Shown: positions 6,764 to 11,394 of the stretch, in pieces
How the letters are laid out: each line of letters starts with the position of its first letter
Numbering within the stretch: the first letter of the stretch is position 1
DNA from: Planctomycetaceae bacterium
GTDB taxonomy: Bacteria > Planctomycetota > Planctomycetia > Planctomycetales > Planctomycetaceae
DNA: 11,394 nt
Assembly (NCBI GenBank): GCA_020426065.1
Contig: JAGQQT010000079.1
Location: 1-11,394, forward strand
Direction: 5' to 3'
The notes under the pieces: model-generated
What the model was told of the DNA's origin: nothing
Databases searched by the model: none
What the model saw: the letters and a program-made list of their open reading frames with translations, nothing else
Made by a program: the position numbers and the translations under genes

Positions 6764-8743
6764 ATGACGGGCCTCGTAATGAATAATGGCAGACTCATGA
6801 ACAAGCGAAAAAAGGACGAGCAGATCGACTGGTCTGAGATTCGCTTGCGATATCTTCCGGAGAATGCGGAAGATCTGCTTCCTGATGGCTGGAAACTGCC
6901 GATTCTGCCGCAATCTGTGACCAATTTTCTGCAACATGCCAACGAGCCCAACTACGATATCCGTGTCCTGACACGGATTCTTGAGCAGGATGGGAATCTG
7001 ACCTGTGAGCTGCTCAAGCACGTCAACTCTTCAGCGTATGGAATGCGGCATAAGATCGCGACCGTTCGCAAAGCCCTGGTGACACTGGGAATTCGACGCT
7101 GCAAAATGCTGCTGTTGACCGCTGCCGTTCATGCCACCATCAAGAAATTCAACTCCCACCTGTTCGATCTGCATCAATTCTGGGCGGATAGCCTGGAGCG
7201 TGCCAAGTTTGCCCGGGAAGTGGCCCGTGTCTTGCGGGTTGATACCGAACTGGCTTACACCGGATCGATGCTGCAGGATTTCCTGATTCCCGTTCTGGCT
7301 CACAATTACGTCAAGAAATACGTCAACTACTGGAATGATCGCCAGAGTGCTGTTTGCGATCTGCCTGAATTTGAAATCTCCCAGTTTGGGGTAAGTCATG
7401 CCCAGGTTGGAGCGATCTGCCTGCGAAAATGGCATGTTCCCGATGAACTGGTTTGTGCGGTGCTTTGCCATCACATGAGTTATGAAGACCTGCAGTCACA
7501 GGGATTGGAGGATTCTCATCTCCATGCGGTTGCGGCTTCCTCGCTCATTCCCACTTCCATCATTCAGCATCGCAATCTGGCCATTCCTCTGTCCGAATGG
7601 GATCAGCAGGATAGCTCATTTGATCTGTTCCAGATTGCCGAACGGGTCGATCGGGATTATGCCACCGATGTTGATGCCGCTCCCAACCGGATTCAACTGG
7701 CACAGCGGATTGAAGATTGCCTGGCCAGCCATCTTTCGGCAGGTCTGCTGAGAGAGAATCTGATCAATCGCCAGTTTGGCAGCTTCGTGCTCGAAAAATG
7801 TATCGGAATCGGTTCCAGTGGATCTGTTTTCCGTGCCCGGCACACCATGATGAACCGCCCGGCAGCCGTCAAAGTGCTCAACAGCGAAGATCATTCGCCT
7901 GAGGATATCGCCCGCTTCGAACGCGAAGTCCAGATGACCAGTCGGCTGCAGCATCCGCATACGATTTCCATTTACGATTTCGGTCGGACTCCGGATGGGC
8001 TGTTCTACTACGCGATGGAATATATTGACGGCATCTCTCTGAAGCAGCTCGTCCAGCTGCATGGACCGCAACCGGAAAGTCGTGTCATTCATATCCTGCA
8101 GCAGATCTGCAGTGCACTGGAAGAAACACATCTGGCGGGCATGGTTCATCGGGATATCAAGCCGGAAAACGTATTGCTCTCCCTCCGCCCCCGCACGGGC
8201 GATCATGCCACGCTGCTTGACTTCGGCCTCGTGATCGATATGCAGGATCAGCAGAAGCAGAAAGGGCAGGGGATTGCCGGCACGCCGCTTTACCTGGCTC
8301 CCGAAGCAATCGATTCTCCCAATGAAAGCCGGACCGCCAGCGATCTGTATGCTATTGGAGCGGTCGGATATTACCTGGTCACGGGTCAGCCGCTCTACAC
8401 CGGTAACAATGCGATCGACATCTGCCTGAAACAACTGACCGAAATCCCGCCCAGCCCTTCCGACCGGCTTGGCAGAGCGATTTCGCCAGACCTGGAAAAC
8501 CTGTTGATGCGTTGCCTGCACAAGTCCCCCGCTCAACGCCCGGACTCCGCCCAGGTCCTCTCCCGCGAGCTGGCCAGCTGTGTCGATGCCCAGCAATGGT
8601 CCATGGACAAAGCCTGTGAATGGTGGCGGAAAAATGGCTCCGCCGAAACACAGGCCTGTGCCGACGAAGTCTGCCGCAGAACCGATGCCACTGTCATCAT
8701 CGACATGGATTCCCTCTGCGAAGAAATCAACGCCAGTACCTGA
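6764..8743 (+). CDS. HDOD domain - Hanks-type serine/threonine protein kinase fusion
   Basis: This 659-aa signalling protein joins an N-terminal HDOD domain (about 40-240) to a C-terminal Ser/Thr kinase (about 340-605). HDOD signs are LPILPQSVTNFLQHA, LTCELLKHVNSSAYGM, ALVTLGIRRCKMLLL and SHAQVGAICLRKW(206-237 region) ending CHH; the phosphohydrolase HD pair is degenerate, as is typical of HDOD. The kinase has glycine loop GIGSSGSV (348-355), Lys370 in AAVKVL, catalytic loop HRDIKPEN (462-469, Asp464), DFG (486-488) and APE (512-514), so it should be active. The tail contains WSMDKACEWW, resembling a Trp-rich end seen in other planctomycete kinases. There is no membrane segment, so it is probably cytosolic. 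GAGAGG at 6749-6754, 9 nt before the ATG, supports this start over in-frame ATGs at codons 6 and 12. The input signal and substrates are unknown; HDOD proteins often act in cyclic-di-GMP or stress signalling. Confidence 0.93.
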   Translation: MTGLVMNNGRLMNKRKKDEQIDWSEIRLRYLPENAEDLLPDGWKLPILPQSVTNFLQHANEPNYDIRVLTRILEQDGNLTCELLKHVNSSAYGMRHKIATVRKALVTLGIRRCKMLLLTAAVHATIKKFNSHLFDLHQFWADSLERAKFAREVARVLRVDTELAYTGSMLQDFLIPVLAHNYVKKYVNYWNDRQSAVCDLPEFEISQFGVSHAQVGAICLRKWHVPDELVCAVLCHHMSYEDLQSQGLEDSHLHAVAASSLIPTSIIQHRNLAIPLSEWDQQDSSFDLFQIAERVDRDYATDVDAAPNRIQLAQRIEDCLASHLSAGLLRENLINRQFGSFVLEKCIGIGSSGSVFRARHTMMNRPAAVKVLNSEDHSPEDIARFEREVQMTSRLQHPHTISIYDFGRTPDGLFYYAMEYIDGISLKQLVQLHGPQPESRVIHILQQICSALEETHLAGMVHRDIKPENVLLSLRPRTGDHATLLDFGLVIDMQDQQKQKGQGIAGTPLYLAPEAIDSPNESRTASDLYAIGAVGYYLVTGQPLYTGNNAIDICLKQLTEIPPSPSDRLGRAISPDLENLLMRCLHKSPAQRPDSAQVLSRELASCVDAQQWSMDKACEWWRKNGSAETQACADEVCRRTDATVIIDMDSLCEEINAST

Positions 8744-9018
8744 TTCGAGTTTCAACGCTGACTTGAATAATCGAGATACTGCCCCGGTAGGGCCGGTTTC
8801 CAACCAGCAAAAGTCCTCAAGCACTCCACAAGCCCGGATCCTCCACGCTTCAATAACCGGGGGCTTCCGCAAGCGGAGCGCTCCCGCCACCCGTCCAGCT
8901 GGCTGGAAGAGTGAAGATCAATCTGATCCAATCAGGGCCATCCGCTGCGCTCCTGACCCTGCCACCGGTCGTTGTACAAATGAAGCAATAGACAAGAACC
9001 AGCATGGAGATCAAGACA
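8744..9018. other. spacer with GC-rich dyad elements
   Basis: This 275-bp spacer between the kinase and the 104-aa gene holds several GC-rich symmetrical pieces: GCT-T-CCG/CGGAGC hairpin at 8863-8879, palindrome GGAGCGCTCC at 8875-8884, and paired TCAGG/CCTGA and CAGGG/CCCTG arms at 8932-8961. They may be remnants of a repeated extragenic element or serve as kinase terminators. A frame crossing from 8580 to 9032 is low-complexity and overlaps the kinase, so it is not called. Confidence 0.4.
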
Positions 9019-9333
9019 ATGGATTGGCTTAATCCATGGTGGTCAACAGAAGACCAAGACGCAGAATTTCATGCTGGATTCAAGTGTGAACTTGAGGCGG
9101 AGGTTGGCCCCGATCATCCACTTCACGGAATTGAAACGAGACTCGTCGCCCGTGGGAATGGTGATGACGCTTTGTTTGAACTCCTGGATGGAACTGGACG
9201 TTTTGCTGTGGTGCACTTGACTTGGGCTCGTCATCCCGAGCCGTTGCCGTGGCCTGCAACAGAAATCTACAATTCACTTCAAGCATTCGTGAACCAACGG
9301 ATGATTCCTGAGCACTCAGAACGGGAACCTTAG
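9019..9333 (+). CDS. conserved hypothetical protein (small acidic, WW/HLTW motif family)
   Basis: This is a 104-aa soluble acidic protein of unknown function. Landmarks are MDWLNPWWS at the start, GPDHPLHGIETRLVARG, the core DDALFELLDGTGRFAVVHLTW (residues about 50-70), PLPWPATEIY and a terminal MIPEHSE. From memory, similar short proteins with HPLHG, DDALF, VHLTW and MIPEH motifs occur in scattered bacteria, often as lone genes, which suggests a real and mobile family; I cannot verify this without a search. An ATG at 9004 would add five residues. I prefer 9019 because GGAG lies 9 nt before it and the product then begins at the conserved-looking MDWL. No signal peptide or membrane segment is seen. 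The mean start of the next gene is 188 bp away, so it is probably not part of the hen1 operon. Confidence 0.75.
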   Translation: MDWLNPWWSTEDQDAEFHAGFKCELEAEVGPDHPLHGIETRLVARGNGDDALFELLDGTGRFAVVHLTWARHPEPLPWPATEIYNSLQAFVNQRMIPEHSEREP

Positions 9334-9343
9334 CCGGAACCAA

Positions 9344-9374
9344 TTGCCCGACATCAATTCGGAGGCATTACAAT
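9344..9374 (+). promoter_or_regulatory. weak promoter candidate for the hen1 operon
   Basis: TTGCCC (9344-9349, 4 of 6) and TACAAT (9369-9374, 5 of 6) are separated by 19 nt, longer than the ideal 17. This is the best pair I see in the 188-bp spacer before hen1. It would give a leader of about 140 nt that includes the hairpin at 9458-9482. Confidence 0.2.
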
Positions 9375-9457
9375 CTGAGATGGATAGTTTGGATGGTCTC
9401 TCGCCCGCCGCTCACCTGTGCATGAACCGGTTTGGCCGGTAGAGTGTCCTGATCTGC

Positions 9458-9482
9458 TGATGTGGGCTGTTTGTCCACATCA
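9458..9482 (+). promoter_or_regulatory. 8-bp stem-loop in the hen1 leader
   Basis: TGATGTGG (9458-9465) and CCACATCA (9475-9482) are perfect arms around the 9-nt loop GCTGTTTGT, ending 39 nt before the hen1 ATG. No T-run follows, so it is not an obvious terminator. It could be a leader RNA structure or a protein-binding dyad. Confidence 0.35.
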
Positions 9483-9521
9483 AGTTACTCTCTATCAGAT
9501 CCGACATTCAAAGTCTCTCTC

Positions 9522-10970
9522 ATGCTGCTCACTATCTCGACCGAACATTTTCCGGCCAGTGATCTTGGTTTTCTACTCCATAAGCATCCGGACCGTTTCC
9601 AGAGTTTTGATCTGAGTTTCGGGCGGGCACATGTGTTTTATCCAGAGGTTTCCGAGCAGAAGTGCACGGCCTGTCTGCTGCTGGATGTGGATCCGGTTGA
9701 GATGGTTCGTGGTCGCCCGCGCGATCAGAATTTTCAACTGGGACAGTACGTCAACGATCGCCCTTACGTGGCCTCTTCCCTGTTCAGCGTGGCGCTCTCA
9801 CAGGTTTTTCGCACTGCGCTGTGTGGCCGGTGCGATCGTCGACCCGAACTGGCAGCCACTCCTCTCCCGCTCACAGCCCGAATTGAAGTCTTGCCCGTCC
9901 GGGGCGGCGAAGGTTTCCTGCACCGCATCTTCGAGCCGCTCGGTTACCAGGTGGAAGTCATTCCTCATCCGCTGGATGATCAGTTTCCGGAATGGGGAGA
10001 AAGCCCTTACTTCACGGTCACTCTCAGCGGCACAAAACTGCTGTCAGAGCTGTTAACTCATCTGTATGTGCTCATTCCGGTTTTTGATAACGGAAAGCAT
10101 TATTACATCGGCGAGGATGAGTTGGAGAAACTGCTCAACAAAGGGGGCAGCTGGCTGGCTTGCCATCCTGAGAAAGAACAGATCGCCCGCCGTTATCTGA
10201 AAAACCGCCCCAGCCTTTATCGTCAGGCTCTGGCTCGGCTGGAAGATCAGGAAACCGAAACCGAGGAAGAGAACTCTACTCCAGTTCAGCAGGAGGAAAC
10301 TCTGGAAAGGTCTCTGAGTCTGCACGAACGTCGGCACGCTGCCGTTCTGGGCCAGCTGCTGGCCAGCGGAGCCCATTCTGTGCTGGATCTGGGCTGCGGA
10401 GAAGGAAAATTATTGCGAGACCTTCTCAAGGAGCGGCAATTTGAGAGGATCGTTGGGATGGACGTTTCGATCCGGACTCTGGAAATCGCCCAGAAACGAT
10501 TGAAGCTCGACCAACTGCCCGACAGACAGGCAGAAAAAATCAAACTGATCCACGGCTCACTGATGTATCGGGACAAACGACTCGCAGGATTTGAGGCGGC
10601 GGCAGTTGTGGAAGTGATTGAACACCTCGATCCTCCCCGGCTCGCTTCCTTTGAGCGAGTCCTGTTCGAATTCGCCCGCCCTGAAACGATTGTGCTGACC
10701 ACACCCAACTATGAATACAACGTGATGTGGCCTGCGTTACAAGCTGAACAGGGAACCGACGCTCCCCGCTCGCCTTACCTGTTTCGTCATTCCGATCATC
10801 GCTTCGAATGGACCCGCCAGGAATTCCAGGACTGGGCCAAGCGTATTACTGAAAAATACGGCTACGAAGTCCATTTTCTGCCAGTTGGAGAAGTCGATGA
10901 GGCAGTCGGCCCGCCTTCGCAGATGGGGGTGTTTCGAAGGATGAAAATGGGAAGGCCGAAGGATGAATGA
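9522..10970 (+). CDS. hen1: 3'-terminal RNA ribose 2'-O-methyltransferase Hen1 (bacterial RNA repair)
   Basis: Bacterial Hen1 methylates the terminal 2'-OH of a cleaved RNA before Pnkp reseals it, which protects the repaired RNA from the same ribotoxin. The 482-aa product has the family N-terminal domain (about 1-240), beginning MLLTISTEHFPASDLGFLLHKHPDRFQSF. An acidic linker (about 240-262) follows, then the methyltransferase domain (about 265-480). SAM motif I is VLDLGCGEG (287-295). The Mn-binding signature E364-x-x-E367-H368 (EVIEHL) and a distal H423/H426 in RHSDHRFEW complete the expected metal site. TPNYEYN follows the usual motif IV region. An ATG-less upstream extension to 9462 is possible, but homologues begin at MLLTI, so I chose 9522; no clear ribosome-binding site precedes it. 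Its stop overlaps the start of the next gene by 8 bp. Confidence 0.94.
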   Translation: MLLTISTEHFPASDLGFLLHKHPDRFQSFDLSFGRAHVFYPEVSEQKCTACLLLDVDPVEMVRGRPRDQNFQLGQYVNDRPYVASSLFSVALSQVFRTALCGRCDRRPELAATPLPLTARIEVLPVRGGEGFLHRIFEPLGYQVEVIPHPLDDQFPEWGESPYFTVTLSGTKLLSELLTHLYVLIPVFDNGKHYYIGEDELEKLLNKGGSWLACHPEKEQIARRYLKNRPSLYRQALARLEDQETETEEENSTPVQQEETLERSLSLHERRHAAVLGQLLASGAHSVLDLGCGEGKLLRDLLKERQFERIVGMDVSIRTLEIAQKRLKLDQLPDRQAEKIKLIHGSLMYRDKRLAGFEAAAVVEVIEHLDPPRLASFERVLFEFARPETIVLTTPNYEYNVMWPALQAEQGTDAPRSPYLFRHSDHRFEWTRQEFQDWAKRITEKYGYEVHFLPVGEVDEAVGPPSQMGVFRRMKMGRPKDE

Positions 10971-11331
10971 ATCTAATCCACAAGTTGATTTGAAACAGCG
11001 TACAAAGGAGTTTGCGTTACGCATCATCCGGCTGTATTCGGCGTTGCCGAAATCGACTGAGGCCCAGGTGATTGGTAAGCAATTACTTCGCTCTGGAACT
11101 TCGGTTGGAGCACACTATCGAGAAGCGACACGATCCCGTTCTACCGCTGAGTTTATCAGCAAAATCGAGGGCGGCCTTCAGGAACTGGAAGAAACTGTTT
11201 ACTGGATTGAGTTACTGATCGAGTCTGAGATTGTTCCGGCAAGTCGCCTCATGGACCTGCAGCAGGAAGCTGACCAGTTAACGGCCATTCTGGTAACCTG
11301 CTCCAAGAACGCAAAGAAGAATAAACAATGA
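10963..11331 (+). CDS. four-helix bundle protein (S23 / 23S rRNA intervening-sequence type, bAvd-like)
   Basis: This 122-aa protein fits the four-helix-bundle family first seen as the ORF in 23S rRNA intervening sequences and related to the Avd accessory protein of diversity-generating retroelements. Family signs are FALRIIRLYSALP (helix 1), IGKQLLRSGTSVGAHYREA (helix 2), FISKIEGGLQELEETVYWIELL (helix 3) and LQQEADQLTAILV (helix 4), with a basic tail KNAKKNKQ. Family members form basic-faced oligomers that may bind nucleic acid. GGGAAGG at 10949-10955, 7 nt upstream, and an 8-bp overlap with hen1 support this start. The stop overlaps the next ATG (ATGA), so the gene is translationally coupled on both sides. 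No rRNA gene or reverse transcriptase is near, so this is neither an IVS nor a retroelement context. A role in RNA handling with Hen1 is inferred. Confidence 0.9.
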   Translation: MNESNPQVDLKQRTKEFALRIIRLYSALPKSTEAQVIGKQLLRSGTSVGAHYREATRSRSTAEFISKIEGGLQELEETVYWIELLIESEIVPASRLMDLQQEADQLTAILVTCSKNAKKNKQ

Positions 11332-11394
11332 CTCAGAATTCATCCTTCCAGTTTCAGCCTTTCTCTGCCGGCACGCAGGTTGTCATTCTTCGGG
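11328..11394 (+). CDS. start of a third operon gene, cut by the window edge (unidentified)
   Basis: An ATG overlaps the previous stop as ATGA, and the frame stays open for 22 codons to the end of the window. The visible residues begin MTQNSSFQFQPF and end in a hydrophobic strand VVILR. Such a strand near the N-terminus can precede a P-loop, and Hen1 is often encoded beside the repair enzyme Pnkp. The usual Pnkp opening (a strand running directly into a glycine-rich GxxGxGKST loop) is not yet visible, so identity is open. The coupling argues that this is a real start in the hen1 operon. Confidence 0.55.
   Translation, partial: MTQNSSFQFQPFSAGTQVVILR

Noticed and set aside
7616..8890. Long minus-strand open frame (424 codons) opposite the kinase gene
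   Set aside because: It lies antisense to a gene with complete HDOD and kinase motifs; its translation shows no family motif and follows from codon bias of the real gene.
8580..9032. Plus-strand 150-codon frame overlapping the kinase end and the following spacer
   Set aside because: Its first third is the kinase sequence out of frame, the rest is low-complexity Pro/Ser, and it has no ribosome-binding site.
10963..11331. An rRNA intervening sequence or a diversity-generating retroelement
   Set aside because: The four-helix-bundle family occurs in both, but there is no rRNA gene, reverse transcriptase or template/variable repeat here.
11328..11394. Calling the cut gene Pnkp
   Set aside because: The neighbourhood suggests it, but the 22 visible residues do not reach a P-loop and do not match the usual Pnkp opening.

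Overview
The window looks like a chromosomal segment from a planctomycete of roughly 50% GC, perhaps near Gimesia or Rubinisphaera. This is inference from content: an HDOD domain fused to a Hanks-type kinase, a DUF6513 pterin-binding protein of the H4MPT-associated kind, small Gly/Tyr-rich lipoproteins and long spacers between genes. No rRNA, tRNA, CRISPR array, insertion sequence or phage gene was seen.

Left part (1-2620), minus strand: lexA, the SOS repressor with its cleavage site and Ser/Lys dyad intact, then a spacer of about 590 bp holding a candidate lexA promoter, nested inverted repeats and a strong hairpin. Upstream lies a 460-aa lipoprotein whose C-terminal thioredoxin-like domain lacks the CxxC cysteines.

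Middle (2882-5817), plus strand: a two-gene unit joined by an ATGA overlap. It pairs a DUF6513/dihydropteroate-synthase-like protein with pabB (aminodeoxychorismate synthase component I). p-Aminobenzoate feeds both folate and tetrahydromethanopterin synthesis, so this is probably a pterin-cofactor operon. pabB ends exactly where a convergent 95-aa lipoprotein gene ends, with no base between the stops and an inverted repeat across the junction.

Right-centre (6106-9333), plus strand: a 658-bp spacer with a perfect TATAAT and a perfect 7-bp dyad, then a 659-aa HDOD plus Ser/Thr kinase fusion. A spacer with GC-rich dyads follows, then a 104-aa protein of unknown function.

Right end (9522-11394), plus strand: an RNA-repair-type operon. 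It holds hen1 (RNA 3'-terminal ribose 2'-O-methyltransferase), a four-helix-bundle protein (S23/bAvd type) overlapping it by 8 bp, and a third gene cut by the window edge that overlaps the second by 4 bp. Hen1 usually works with the end-healing and ligase enzyme Pnkp. Whether the cut gene is Pnkp cannot be decided from its 22 visible residues. The four-helix-bundle protein between two tightly coupled genes is the most interesting arrangement here. No clearly new multi-gene system was found.
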